Part shown: piece after piece, positions 50,601 to 59,227 of the stretch
How the letters are laid out: every line of letters begins with the position of its first letter
Numbering within the stretch: the stretch's first letter is position 1
Source of the DNA: FEN-299 sp963717945
GTDB lineage: Bacteria; Acidobacteriota; Vicinamibacteria; Vicinamibacterales; Fen-181
Assembly: GCA_963717945.1 (NCBI GenBank)
Contig: CAVQXT010000007.1
Coordinates: 1,364,001-1,428,000 of the forward strand
Direction: 5' to 3'
DNA length: 64,000 nucleotides
The notes under the pieces: model-generated
Database searches by the model: none
Told to the model about the DNA's origin: nothing
Seen by the model: the letters and a program-made list of their open reading frames with translations, nothing else
Position numbers and translations under genes: made by a program

Positions 50601-50695
50601 GCATCGCGGACGACGGTCTGCGCGGTGGGGCCCGCGGTGAGGACGGCGCACGTCACGAGCAGGAGGGGGACGCGCCGAAGTGTCTGGAGACTCAT
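47645..50695 (-). CDS. Large exported glycoside-hydrolase-like protein (DUF6067/GH-like)
   Basis: 1,016 residues with a signal peptide (to about GPTAQ). The N-terminal ~450 residues are beta-rich. The C-terminal half looks like a TIM-barrel glycosidase: 'IHHATEINPYLNYPFLRPAQ', 'ARGLKVKIYYTVRELSNHAL', 'VGIDGLYLDDVAFDRTTMKR' and 'PGALIDLHSANQFN'. The segment GLYLDD (Asp-Asp) is a good candidate for part of the catalytic site. It resembles the DUF6067/DUF4091 group of uncharacterised secreted glycosidases, related to GH123-like proteins. I am unsure of the exact family, and substrate is unknown. Next to a GH20 gene, a role in glycan breakdown is a fair guess. Confidence 0.7.
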   Translation of the reverse strand: MSLQTLRRVPLLLVTCAVLTAGPTAQTVVRDAASSIPYGTGTWDADTLGNHRVVLEVGAAADAVRVRIPWRRRDTAPEKKNLVVVDAKSNARVANVLRVSITREAGDLVFQPTSGRGRYYVYYLPYVTSGRSNYPTVVYPEPEQTAKADWLARYAGLAESTWTGPERAPVLPLARVVEFQAIDEFNSFFPMEVTATADEVEALVARHPSVPYLVFPEHRRFPIRMTDDLPQRWIQSGANAPFRGIASRGEFYVFQVGVFAARAPIGRLDARFTDLRAISGGIIIPASALRCTTLGGKDWMGRAFTKTVPVPLGKVQALWFGIQVPERAAPGEYRGEVTIAPSGLPQTRVELTLFVSPRTIPASGDNEPSRQSRLRWLDSTLAIDEELVDPYTPVQVRDTSVNILGRSVVLGRDGFPERIQSRFTQEMTSIGDKRRDVLTGPIRLVAESADTSIPAWTTSGIRFTLLGPGAVRWESDGTAGPLTMKTRARMEFDGTIEFEVEVRASQPASLSDIRLEIPVARDVAKYMMGMGIKGGLRPPAFQWAWNAEHNQDSAWLGDVNAGLQFTLKDDKYSRPLNTNFYHSKPLAMPASWANAGRGGCRMDEREQTVLVQCYSGPRTMQKGELQHYDFRLMLTPFHPLDTRAHFSTRYFHAFKPVAEAAATGANTLNIHHATEINPYLNYPFLRPAQMKAYIDEAHARGLKVKIYYTVRELSNHALELFALRSLGDEIFAKGPGGGFSWLQEHLGSDYIAAWFVPDLKDAAIINTGVSRWHNYYVEGVAWLAKNVGIDGLYLDDVAFDRTTMKRVRKVLDRARPGALIDLHSANQFNVRDGFASSANLYLEHFPFLNRLWFGEYFDYNSAPDYWLVELSGIPFGLMGEMLQDNGNPWRGMVYGMTGRLPWAGDPRPLWKAWDAFGLDDSRMIGFWVDARPVRTDRADVLATSYVRDGRTMVALASWAKEKVDVRLAIDWKALGLDPASATLEAPAIDQFQEARTFLAGDAIPVEPGRGWLIVIK

Positions 50696-50773
50696 AGTCG
50701 CCGCGAATCTTAGCGTACCTGGCGCCCGCCGCTTCGCGGCGCCGGTTGCGCCGTGCAGGACGCGCGGCTGTGC

Positions 50774-50779
50774 TACGAT
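50774..50779 (+). promoter_or_regulatory. -10-like TACGAT before the gene at 50815
   Basis: TGCTACGATCCGGAG resembles the CGCTATAATCCG context of the boxes at 5124 and 6558. It is 35 nt before the ATG. Confidence 0.35.
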
Positions 50780-50814
50780 CCGGAGATTAACAGTCTTTCA
50801 CCATCGGAGTGGAC

Positions 50815-51351
50815 ATGGCGTACCCGTATTCGTCGACCGGGACCGGCCGGAAAGAAACCGTCGCAACCCCGGGAAAATTGTGGAAGCGCGTTCCGCCGGA
50901 GCGCCGTCTCGAGGCGTGCCTGTCATTCTGGCAGGAGGATGAGGCCGTCGAGCAGCAGGCCGAGGCCCTCATGGCCATCGCCAACCACTTCCGGTTCAGG
51001 GCCAAGTCGGTCCGCGCGCTGCCGCTGGACAAGAAGGCGCGCTACCTGGCGTCGCTGCCCGGCGTGCCGGATTCGGTGGCCGGGCGAGTCCTGGTTGCCT
51101 ACCACCTGGCGCACCAGCGCCCCATGCTGGCGGCCTTCCTGGACGCGCTTGGCATGCCGCACGACAACGGCGTGTTGAACGTCGAGAAACTGACCCCGCC
51201 GCCGGCCGAGCTGCTCAAGGAGGCGGCGACGAAACTCCGAGCCGCGTTCCCGGCGGCCGATGTGGATCTGTACTTCGAGACGCTCGTCGGACAGGACCCT
51301 GAAACGTGGGGCGGGCTGGCCGATCTCGTGGGTGGCGGCGACCCGAAGTAA
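50815..51351 (+). CDS. Small cytosolic protein of unknown function
   Basis: 178 residues, no signal peptide, mainly helical. Visible stretches include 'TPGKLWKRVPPERRLEACLS', 'LPLDKKARYLASLPGVPDSV' and a C-terminal 'AAFPAADVDLYFETLVGQD'. I do not recognise the family. GGAG lies 5 nt before the ATG. The gene ends 4 nt before the chlorite-dismutase-family gene, so the two almost certainly form a two-gene operon. An accessory role for the haem protein is possible but unproven. Confidence 0.7.
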   Translation: MAYPYSSTGTGRKETVATPGKLWKRVPPERRLEACLSFWQEDEAVEQQAEALMAIANHFRFRAKSVRALPLDKKARYLASLPGVPDSVAGRVLVAYHLAHQRPMLAAFLDALGMPHDNGVLNVEKLTPPPAELLKEAATKLRAAFPAADVDLYFETLVGQDPETWGGLADLVGGGDPK

Positions 51352-51355
51352 GACG

Positions 51356-52117
51356 ATGGAGGAGACAGCCCAGCCGCCATCCGGTCGTCCCGCCCGCCAC
51401 GGACCCGGGCCGCCGGACATCAGCGAGAAGGGCGGTCTGAAGGGCGGGGAACCGCAACGCTCGAGCGAGCGGCTGTTCGTGCAGCTGCTGGCTTTCAGCG
51501 GATGCGCCGACCCGCGCCCCCTCGGCCCGCACCTGGCCGCCGCCGGAGTCACCGGCGCCGTCTACGAAGACCTGAACGATCCTCGTGGCGTCGCCGTGCT
51601 CGCCCTCAGCCGCGACCCCGCGTTCTTTCTCGACGCGCTGCGGCCCGCCCTCAACGCGGGGCCCTTCGCCGCGCTGGCGCCGAAGCCGGAATTCAGGTTG
51701 TTCGGCCGGACTTATGGACTGGGATACGAGCCGGACCTGGAAGAGGTCCTCTTTCGCCGGCCGACACGCACGGTGCTCAACCCGGAGTGGCCGTGGGCCG
51801 TGTGGTACCCGCTTAGGCGCAGCGGCCGGTTCGCGCAGCTGCCCGCCGACCAGCAGCGGGTCATCCTCGCCGAGCACGGCGCGATCGGCATGGCGTTTGG
51901 AGCCGCCGACTTCGCTCACGACATCCGCCTGGCCTGCCACGGCCTCGACGTGGACGACAACGACTTCGTCGTTGGCCTGGTGGGGAAGTCTCTCCACCCG
52001 CTGTCGGCCGTCGTCGAGGCCATGAGGAAGACGCAACAGACTTCGCTCTACCTCGACCGGCTCGGCCCTTTCTTCGTCGGCCGCGCCGTCTGGCAGAGCG
52101 CCTGGCCCGCCGAATGA
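51356..52117 (+). CDS. Chlorite dismutase/HemQ-family protein
   Basis: 253 residues. After a Pro-rich, probably disordered stretch of ~35 residues, the sequence follows the Cld family: 'RLFVQLLAFSGC', then 'WPWAVWYPLRRSGRFAQLPA', 'ILAEHGAIGMAFG', 'DVDDNDFVVGLVGKSLHPLS' and 'AMRKTQQTSLYLDRLGPFFV'. HemQ (coproheme decarboxylase) and Cld belong here. A His in the centre (EHGAIG or the later ACHGLD) is the likely haem ligand. I cannot tell which activity applies; relatives of this longer kind are usually just annotated as family members. The ATG has only a weak upstream site, consistent with coupling to the preceding gene. Confidence 0.75.
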   Translation: MEETAQPPSGRPARHGPGPPDISEKGGLKGGEPQRSSERLFVQLLAFSGCADPRPLGPHLAAAGVTGAVYEDLNDPRGVAVLALSRDPAFFLDALRPALNAGPFAALAPKPEFRLFGRTYGLGYEPDLEEVLFRRPTRTVLNPEWPWAVWYPLRRSGRFAQLPADQQRVILAEHGAIGMAFGAADFAHDIRLACHGLDVDDNDFVVGLVGKSLHPLSAVVEAMRKTQQTSLYLDRLGPFFVGRAVWQSAWPAE

Positions 52118-52232
52118 AGAAGCGGCGACCGCTCGGCAGGCCGGTCGCGGCAGATCCTCGGGCTCGTCTACGACCATCTGATTTGATGCACTTGCGAAAA
52201 GTGGTTCAGGCAATCGTCTCCACTGGAAGCGA

Positions 52233-55200
52233 CTATGGCCTGTGAAATCGAGCAGGCTCGGCCTTCTTCACGGCGGGCATCACGGGCCGCACCCGAAGCG
52301 TCGTCAGCTGGGCGCCGTCTCGGGCGGCGCCCTCTTCGATCCGTTCCACGCGGTATTGCCCTTGCTCCAGGTACTTCACGTGCGCCATCAGGAAGGAGAA
52401 ACCCGCCTTGGTGACCAGGCTCAGCCACTCGCCTTGCGCCGTTTCGTCGGGCGCCTCGGTCATGCCGCTCATGAACGTCACCTGGGGCCAGGCACCGATG
52501 GCGGTGCGACGTCCGGCCTCGCCGGCGGGTGAGGGGGTCGCGCGCCGGCTGCCGCGGGGCTCGCCGGTCTCGGGGTCCGAGTAGTAGATCATCGTGTCCT
52601 TGTAGATCTCGACGCCGAACACGTAAGGGCTGAACCCGGCGGCCCACCGGCGGTAGCGATCCTGCTGGCGCAGGCACATCGCGCGCACGTCGGCGTTGCT
52701 GTTGATCTCGCCGACGATCGCTTCGCGCAGGGCGCGTGTGGCCTCCTCCTGGCCGGGATAGCGGGGGTCGCGAAGCCCGCTCAACATCGTGTACCAGCCG
52801 CGCGGGCTCCAGTAGGCGCGGAACCCCGGCGCGACGTAGCCCGAGAACGGCTGGACCCACTCGTGCGACGGGTAGCCGTGCGGGTTCAGGTAGATGTCGG
52901 GCAGCCACCGGCGCCAAAGCCGCCCCTCGACCTCGGCTTCGGGCAGCAGGCCGATGGCGCGCGAGGTGATGTCCATGCCCAGCGCGCTGTAGCGCCCGGC
53001 GTGCAGCATCCAGGTCGGTGTGAGTTTCTGCAGTTCGTACGCCATCGCCGCGCCGTCGGGGTTGAGCGTCGGGCAGAGGACGACGTTCACCTTCTCGAGG
53101 ATCCGGCGGTAGGCCGGGTCGGTGGCCAGCAGCTCGCCCAGCCGCAGGATGTGGCTGGTGGACGACACCTCGTTGGCGTGCTGCCTGCCGATCATCAGGA
53201 TCGTCGGCTTGTAGGCGGTGAGCTTGGCCGTCGAGACGAGCTCGCTGGTCACCGGGAGCGTGACCTCCATGGCCGAGATGTCGCGGCCGCGATACGACTG
53301 GCCGATCTTGAAGCTGTGGACGGCCGGAGACGCCGCGAGCCCGGCGACGATCCGCTCGGACTCGTCGGGTCCGATGATGTGATCCCACGCGACGCGCGTC
53401 GGCGGCGCGCCCTGGGGCGCCGTGCGCACGTTGGACGGCGTGGACGCTCCCGTGTTCCGCACCACGCGCCGCGTGCGCGCGTCCTTGAGCACGACGGCCA
53501 GGGCCACTCGGTCCACGTGCTCGAACGAGAGGGCCGTCTTGTAGAGTCCCGCCGCCTGGAGGGCGCCAAGCCCGTCGATCGCGTCCACGGCGCGCGTCGC
53601 CTCCTTGTCGTCCTTGGCCTCGACCTGCAATTCGATCTCGCTGACGCGGTCCTCGCGGGCTACGGCGCGGACGACGCGGGGGACGGTGGTGTCGATCCGC
53701 GAGAGGTCGCGGGAGACCGACGTGGGGGCTGCGGCGCCCTTCTCCTTGTAGGTGACCTCCAGCTTCGCCTTCGTCGAGGCGTTCCCGGCATAGAGGATGC
53801 GGGCCTCGCCTGGCTGGCCTGGCCGGGCCGGGTGCACGATCGGAAACACCTTGCCCGGCGCGTTCAGCCGATTCTTCGTCAGCGTGCGCCCCATCGCCGA
53901 GAAGAAGTCGAGCGTGACGAAGTAGATGTCCTCGTGCAGCGCCTCGAGCGACGAGACCAGTTCCTCGTCGACGCCGATCTTCTCGTCGGGCTCGCTCATC
54001 CACACTTCGATGTCGAGGTCGCGGAAGAACGGCTGCTTGTCGGCCGTCGGCTTGCCGCCGGTCACCTTCATCACGTTGTCGTAGATCCGCGGCAGCACCT
54101 TCGCCTGGTAGTAGTCCCAGAACCGTTCGGGGTCGGTCTCGATGCGGGCGTCCACGGCGACCTGGCCGTCCACGCGGGCCGTCAGCCACCCGGTGGTCAC
54201 TTCGACGCGCGACCAGCCCGGGAACTTCTCGAGGTACTCGCGTTCGACGAACTTGGGGCTGAACGTGCCGCTGTACACGACGCGGCCGCCCGCGTCGGTC
54301 GCTTCGACGGCGTAGATCTCCTTCGCGTCGTCGTCGAGCTCCATCCGGAAGGCGCGGGTCGGGATGCCGAGGTCGCGCTGGAAGATCTCGTCGACGGGAT
54401 AGAGCTCGTGCAGCCAGCGGGTCGGCACCGAGTAGAACTTGAACGGTTTCTTCAGGTCCGGCTTGTAGGTCGCGACCCGCACGCGCACCGACGCCGCGCG
54501 GCGTCCCTTGAGGGCCGGCACGACCTCCTCGGTCAGCCACGAGTAGCCCTGCTTGTACGCCGACAGCACGCGCACCCTGGTGTCGGACGCGCCGGCCTTC
54601 CTGAGATCCGCCGCGAGTTCGGCCGCGAGCGAGTCCCGGACCGGGCGCGGCTCGCTCAGGCGCGCCTCGATCTCGACGCTGACGCCCGCCTTGACCTTCG
54701 GCAGCACGTCCGACTTGAACCGGGCCCGGAGCTCGTCCACTTCCCACGGGATCTCGATCTTGTCCTCGAAGACCGTGGCCGGGTCGGTCACCCCCTGGCT
54801 GGTTACGGTGACGGCGGCCGACTCGCCGAGAGCCGTCTTCGCCAACGAGGCCAGGTGCGCGTCGAGTGCCTTGTCGCCCTTCTCGATGAAGAGCCTGGCG
54901 CCGAACGACTCGATGGTCTTGCCCTTGAGGTCGTCGAGAACCGCCTTCAGTTCGACGGCCGCCTGGCTGGCCTGCCCGGCGCCGCTCTTCGCCGCCAGGA
55001 ACTTCGTGACCTCGCCGGCCAGGTCCTCGTACGTCAGGGCGCCACGCTGCACGTCCCACAGGTACGGCGGGCGGCCCGCCAGGTACCGGCTCGCGGCCAG
55101 CGTCCCGGCGGGATCGGCCCCCGCCACGACCGTCGCCGTCGCGTTGCCGAACGCGCGCGGCACGATCTGCACTTCGCCTTCGCCGGGGCGGAGGTCGTCC

Positions 55201-56453
55201 AGACGGGTCTTGCCGATCTTGATGAGCTGCTGCACCAGCGCGTTGTTGCGTCCGACAAGGATCGGGCTCGCCTCGGCGCCGGGTTCTTTGACCTTCTCGT
55301 CGCGCTTGGTGATCGGCAGCGTGATGCCGGTCGTTTCGAGGCCCAGCCGGGCCGCGATGTGCGCCGCGCCCAGGGAGTCGGCCGCGTCGCCCACCACCAG
55401 CGTCGTGTCGGTCCGGTCCGGGATGAGGTCCTGGTAGGCGTCGCCGTACCAGCCGTCGATCGAATAGGTGTTGGTGAGGTCGAACGGCTTGGCCGGCGCC
55501 AGCCTGGGTTCGACGATGCCGGCCGCGTTCGGCTCGGGCGCGAATTCGTCCGGATCTACCGGCGGCGTCAGCGTCCGGGCGTTCAGGCCTGACCGGCGTA
55601 CCGAGGCCTCGCCTCGCTTCGTTCCATCGGCGACGAGCTCGACCGTCGTGGCGGCCGCTTCGGAGAAGTCCAGCGTCCGTTCGCCCTGGCCACGCCGATG
55701 CGAGGCGTCGAGCGCGGTGAGCGCGGCGACGGCCCGGGTCACGAGGCCAGGCGCCACGATCGCCCGTACCCCAATCGATCGAATCCCCCGGCGCTCGGCG
55801 TCGACGACGAGGCTGGTGACGCGCACGGTGGCGCCGGCGACGCCACTCGACGCCAGGAACGCGGCGACCTGCTGTTCGATTCCTCCGAGCGTGACGCCCG
55901 TCATGTTCCAGAGCCGCGGCAGCCTCGCGGCCAGTTCCACCCCGGCGGCAAGCGTGCCCGCGTCGTCACCGCCGGCTACGACGATGCCGGAGGGCTTGCC
56001 GAGCGGGGAGGCGACCAGCGCAATGAGGCCCTGGCCGGGCTGGAGTGACGAGAGGTCGATGGCGCCGCGCTTGACGAGCGCCTGGACGAATCGGTTCTGG
56101 CGACCGACGAGGATGGGCAGCCCGACCTCGGCGGGCGCGGCGACCTCGGTGTCGCGCTGCACGAGCGGCAGCGTGAGGGCGGTCGTCTCGTATCCGAGCC
56201 GGGCCGCGATGTTGGCAGCCGCTTCGACATCGTCGGCCGTCGGCGTGTCGGGGACGATGACGCGGGCCGCGACGGCGTCGTTGAGACCGTCGCCGTTGGT
56301 GTCGCGGACGGCGGCGTGGGGCCCGGCATAGACCGCGGCCAGCGACCCGAGCTGGTCGGGGGAGCGTGAAGCGCCTGGATTCGGGGTCTGGCCGGTGGTG
56401 GCGACGGTGGCGAGGGCGAGGGCGGCTAAGCCGACGAGTGCCGACTTGAACAC
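52233..56453 (-). CDS. Exported M14-family zinc carboxypeptidase with a long repeated N-terminus
   Basis: 1,406 residues from a GTG with AGGAGG 7 nt upstream and a signal peptide (FKSALVGLAALALATVATTG). The peptidase domain is C-terminal: zinc ligands in 'MIGRQHANEVSSTSHIL' (HxxE, about residue 1090) and a third His in 'YLNPHGYPSHEW' (about 1190). The first ~450 residues hold two copies of one module. Each contains IAARLG, then PILVGR.N, a 'P.G.G' segment and '(V/G)AG.D.AGTLAA'. The frame extends upstream through the next gene but the signal peptide settles the start. Carboxypeptidases of this kind trim peptides outside the cytoplasm. It is last in a three-gene minus-strand operon, 11 nt behind the HExxH peptidase gene. 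Confidence 0.88.
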   Translation of the reverse strand: MFKSALVGLAALALATVATTGQTPNPGASRSPDQLGSLAAVYAGPHAAVRDTNGDGLNDAVAARVIVPDTPTADDVEAAANIAARLGYETTALTLPLVQRDTEVAAPAEVGLPILVGRQNRFVQALVKRGAIDLSSLQPGQGLIALVASPLGKPSGIVVAGGDDAGTLAAGVELAARLPRLWNMTGVTLGGIEQQVAAFLASSGVAGATVRVTSLVVDAERRGIRSIGVRAIVAPGLVTRAVAALTALDASHRRGQGERTLDFSEAAATTVELVADGTKRGEASVRRSGLNARTLTPPVDPDEFAPEPNAAGIVEPRLAPAKPFDLTNTYSIDGWYGDAYQDLIPDRTDTTLVVGDAADSLGAAHIAARLGLETTGITLPITKRDEKVKEPGAEASPILVGRNNALVQQLIKIGKTRLDDLRPGEGEVQIVPRAFGNATATVVAGADPAGTLAASRYLAGRPPYLWDVQRGALTYEDLAGEVTKFLAAKSGAGQASQAAVELKAVLDDLKGKTIESFGARLFIEKGDKALDAHLASLAKTALGESAAVTVTSQGVTDPATVFEDKIEIPWEVDELRARFKSDVLPKVKAGVSVEIEARLSEPRPVRDSLAAELAADLRKAGASDTRVRVLSAYKQGYSWLTEEVVPALKGRRAASVRVRVATYKPDLKKPFKFYSVPTRWLHELYPVDEIFQRDLGIPTRAFRMELDDDAKEIYAVEATDAGGRVVYSGTFSPKFVEREYLEKFPGWSRVEVTTGWLTARVDGQVAVDARIETDPERFWDYYQAKVLPRIYDNVMKVTGGKPTADKQPFFRDLDIEVWMSEPDEKIGVDEELVSSLEALHEDIYFVTLDFFSAMGRTLTKNRLNAPGKVFPIVHPARPGQPGEARILYAGNASTKAKLEVTYKEKGAAAPTSVSRDLSRIDTTVPRVVRAVAREDRVSEIELQVEAKDDKEATRAVDAIDGLGALQAAGLYKTALSFEHVDRVALAVVLKDARTRRVVRNTGASTPSNVRTAPQGAPPTRVAWDHIIGPDESERIVAGLAASPAVHSFKIGQSYRGRDISAMEVTLPVTSELVSTAKLTAYKPTILMIGRQHANEVSSTSHILRLGELLATDPAYRRILEKVNVVLCPTLNPDGAAMAYELQKLTPTWMLHAGRYSALGMDITSRAIGLLPEAEVEGRLWRRWLPDIYLNPHGYPSHEWVQPFSGYVAPGFRAYWSPRGWYTMLSGLRDPRYPGQEEATRALREAIVGEINSNADVRAMCLRQQDRYRRWAAGFSPYVFGVEIYKDTMIYYSDPETGEPRGSRRATPSPAGEAGRRTAIGAWPQVTFMSGMTEAPDETAQGEWLSLVTKAGFSFLMAHVKYLEQGQYRVERIEEGAARDGAQLTTLRVRPVMPAVKKAEPARFHRP

Positions 56454-56464
56454 GCGGAAACCTC

Positions 56465-57841
56465 CTATGGTGTCCAGCTCCGGCCGTCTCGCGTCATCGT
56501 CCGCGCCAGCGCGCCGAATCGGCGCAGGAGCGAGGCCCGCTCGCTCTCGGGAATTGCGATGAAGACGATGGCGGATTGCGAGCCGACGGGGACGGCGACG
56601 GAATTGGGCGGCGGGGATCCGTTGTCCAGGGCCGCGAGGAACTTGTCTCTGTCCTTGGGCGTGTCCCAGGTCGTCACCCAGACGCCCTGCAGCCCCTTGG
56701 TGGTCCTGAGCGCGTCGGCGCCCGCCCGGTCCGCGAGCAGGTAGAAGCGATCGCCGCCCCACCCGGTGGCGCCGGCGTTGGTCCAGGCGCTTGCCGCCTG
56801 CATCTGCATCAGGTTGCGCCTCGCGTCGCGAGGCTCGGTCAGGACGGCCGTCAGGAGTTCGCCGAGCGTGTCGCGATGGACGATGTGCCGGCCGGGCTTG
56901 GACACCCAGAGGGACATCGCCCTGTCGTCGATGACGACCGGCTCGTCGCGATGCGCGGAGTCCCAGTACTTGTCCGGGTGGAGGAGCTGTTCGCTGGAGC
57001 GCGGCATGGCCCGGCGGACGGTCAGGAGGGCCTCGCCGACCGAGTGGTTGTCGGGCTGCGTCATGACCGTCGTCAGATCGCCGTGGGCGAGGAACGCCGC
57101 GCCGACCACGTAGGACCCGAACATGGCGGAGAAGTAGCGAGGCAGCTGTTCGAGCGCGCGCGCCCGCTCGAGCTCGACCGCGACGTACTGCGACAGGTCG
57201 GCGAACGAGAAGCGGCCCGACTTCTGGTCGGCGACCATCTCCTGGAGCATCAGGGACGTGGCGGATCCCTCGCTGACGGCCGTGACCACGAATTCGGCGT
57301 CCTCGGACTCGCCGCCGGCCTTCAGCATGCTGCGGAGGTTGAGGTACTGGTCGTCGAGCGCGTGCGTCAGCTCGTGGGAGAGAATCATCCGCTCGACGAA
57401 CGCCGGGAGCTGGCTCGACCGATCCACGAGGCGGAGCGTCCTCGTCTCCGGCTCGTAGTAGCCGGCGACCTGCTCGTCGAGCACCGCCAGGCTGGTGCCG
57501 AACAGGTCGCAGTCGGGCGGAATGAGGCCGGCGACGCGCAGGAACGCCTGCAGCTTCGCGCGGCGGTCCGGCTTGTCGGAGGCGGAGAGGATCCGCGCGA
57601 GGTCCTCGTGCGCACGGGCCAGCGGGACGCGCTCCTTCCGGACCGGCCGCTTGAACTTCCACCCGCGCAGTTGTTCGACCTCACGCGCGACCTCATCGGC
57701 CACGCGGGCGAGCGTGTCGGTCTGGGGGACCTTCGTTTGGGGGACCGACGGAGCCGAGGCCGGGCCCGCCGGACCGGCCGAAGCCAGACCGAAGCACGCC
57801 GTCAGCGCCAGGATCGAAGCCGCGCGAATGCGGTGGGTCAT
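56465..57841 (-). CDS. Exported HExxH zinc metallopeptidase-like protein
   Basis: 458 residues with a signal peptide (MTHRIRAASILALTACFGLA). The sequence 'MILSHELTHALDDQ' places a zinc helix HELTH at residues 156-160, and 'VTAVSEGSATSLMLQ' (Glu191) fits as the third ligand some 30 residues on. 'EQVAGYYEPETRTLRLVDRS' just before the helix is typical of this uncharacterised acidobacterial group. The rest is helical. It is the middle gene of the lipoprotein-HExxH-M14 operon (14-nt and 11-nt gaps), which suggests a joint role in periplasmic protein or peptide breakdown. The ribosome site is weak. Confidence 0.82.
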   Translation of the reverse strand: MTHRIRAASILALTACFGLASAGPAGPASAPSVPQTKVPQTDTLARVADEVAREVEQLRGWKFKRPVRKERVPLARAHEDLARILSASDKPDRRAKLQAFLRVAGLIPPDCDLFGTSLAVLDEQVAGYYEPETRTLRLVDRSSQLPAFVERMILSHELTHALDDQYLNLRSMLKAGGESEDAEFVVTAVSEGSATSLMLQEMVADQKSGRFSFADLSQYVAVELERARALEQLPRYFSAMFGSYVVGAAFLAHGDLTTVMTQPDNHSVGEALLTVRRAMPRSSEQLLHPDKYWDSAHRDEPVVIDDRAMSLWVSKPGRHIVHRDTLGELLTAVLTEPRDARRNLMQMQAASAWTNAGATGWGGDRFYLLADRAGADALRTTKGLQGVWVTTWDTPKDRDKFLAALDNGSPPPNSVAVPVGSQSAIVFIAIPESERASLLRRFGALARTMTRDGRSWTP

Positions 57842-57855
57842 CGGCTCGTCCGCAC

Positions 57856-59046
57856 TCAGTTGGCCGGCGACGACGGGTTGCGGACGGCGAGCAGGACCGA
57901 CGCCGAACCATCGGACCAGTGGTAGCCGAACGAGAAGGTCAGCGGCTTGACGACCTTGGGGTCGGAGTAGACCTGGGCCATGTCCGTCTGATACCCGTAG
58001 TTGAAGTCCTTGATCGGCTTCACGTACTTCCCGTAGAAGGAGACCTTCCACTCCGGCGCCTTCAGGTAGCGGAGCGGTATGCCGGAGTCGTCCTCGAGGA
58101 TGAGCCGCGAATTCTGCAGGAGCAGGTTGCGCACGACCTTGAAGTCGCCCCCGTGAAGCAGGTAGGACGCCGACTTGAGGAAGGTCACAAACGGCGCGTC
58201 GTGTTCGAGGAACGGGACCACGCCCGGCCGCTGCGGGATCGCCTTGTCCTCGGCCTGCGCCCGGAAGTAGACGACCGTCTGCCGCGAGTGGCCCGGGCGC
58301 TCGAAGACCACTTCGACGGCCGACGCCACGCGGCGGTCCTTGACCGGCGGCGTGCGCGGGCGGAGCTGGCCGTCCTCGGCGATCTCCATCTCGCGCACGC
58401 TCACGAGCCGGGCGTCCAGGCGGACGAGCGACACGGCCAGCAGCGGCAGCGTCCCGCGAAGCTCCTGGGCTGCCGTGTCCAGCATCATGTGGCTCGTGAT
58501 GAAGTAGTTCCTCGACAGCAGATCGTTGAGAGCGTGCCGGGTCTCTTCGAGCAGCCGCGCCAGCCGCTCGGGCGGGAGCTGTTCGAGGACGGGCAGGGAT
58601 CCGACCGGCTCGAGGCCGAACAGGATGTATCGCTGGCAGTCGGGGAACAGCACGATCGCGTTCAGGATGTCCGGCCCGCTGAACGGATACATGAGCGTCG
58701 TGCACGTGCCGGTCGCGGGGGCGAGTTCCTTGTCGCGCCAGGCGGTCATTTGCACGAAGCGTTCCCTGGTCGCCGTCGTCCACTGGCTGTCGAACTCCCG
58801 CTGCCAGGCCTGCCATTCGGGCTTGGCGGCCACCGCGGCCAGAGGGCTCGAGGGATCGGGCGCCAGGCCGGCCAGCATTCGCGCCGTGTCGGTGAGCTCG
58901 CCGGCCGACAAGGGAGCGGGCGTGGCCTGCCGGGCGCGGGCGGGCGTCTTGCGGCGAGCCGCCACGGTCCGGGGCTCGCAGCCGAGCGAGCCGACCACCG
59001 ACAGGGTCAGGACCAGTGAAACGAAGCGAAACGCGTACTTTGACAT
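57856..59046 (-). CDS. Probable lipoprotein of unknown function
   Basis: 396 residues from the ATG at 59046: 'MSKYAFRFVSLVLTLSVVGS' then LGC, so Cys is preceded by a hydrophobic helix, giving a lipobox-like site (slightly atypical, S-L-G-C). A 16-residue upstream extension in frame lacks a signal and a good site. The mature protein has no known domain; notable stretches are 'EWQAWQREFDSQWTTATRER', 'GTCTTLMYPFSGPDILNAIV' and a C-terminal 'GYQTDMAQVYSDP'. It leads the operon with two exported metallopeptidases, so it may be an envelope partner or docking protein for them. Confidence 0.72.
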   Translation of the reverse strand: MSKYAFRFVSLVLTLSVVGSLGCEPRTVAARRKTPARARQATPAPLSAGELTDTARMLAGLAPDPSSPLAAVAAKPEWQAWQREFDSQWTTATRERFVQMTAWRDKELAPATGTCTTLMYPFSGPDILNAIVLFPDCQRYILFGLEPVGSLPVLEQLPPERLARLLEETRHALNDLLSRNYFITSHMMLDTAAQELRGTLPLLAVSLVRLDARLVSVREMEIAEDGQLRPRTPPVKDRRVASAVEVVFERPGHSRQTVVYFRAQAEDKAIPQRPGVVPFLEHDAPFVTFLKSASYLLHGGDFKVVRNLLLQNSRLILEDDSGIPLRYLKAPEWKVSFYGKYVKPIKDFNYGYQTDMAQVYSDPKVVKPLTFSFGYHWSDGSASVLLAVRNPSSPAN

Positions 59047-59188
59047 GGGACCTTTCGGGGCTCGATCGAGGATCGAACCCGTGTATCCTACCAAGCCGCG
59101 TGCCGCCCGTCAGCAGGAAAGCGCCCGTCTTCCCCGGCGCGGCCGCCGGGAGTGGCGGGGATCCCGCCCCTGCGATTCTGAAGGTCGC

Positions 59189-59218
59189 TTGACAGGCCCC
59201 GCCGCGAGCCGATAGTCT
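59189..59218 (+). promoter_or_regulatory. Sigma70-like promoter with a very short leader
   Basis: TTGACA (59189-59194), an 18-bp spacer and TAGTCT (59213-59218). The ATG of the P-loop gene at 59228 is only 9 nt past the -10, so the transcript would be leaderless or nearly so. The box pair is identical to that at 252-280. Confidence 0.55.
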
Positions 59219-59227
59219 GCCGGCGCG

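Noticed and set aside
52233..57662. An 1,809-residue start for the M14 protein
   Set aside because: It would run through the HExxH peptidase gene; GTG 56453 has AGGAGG and a signal peptide.
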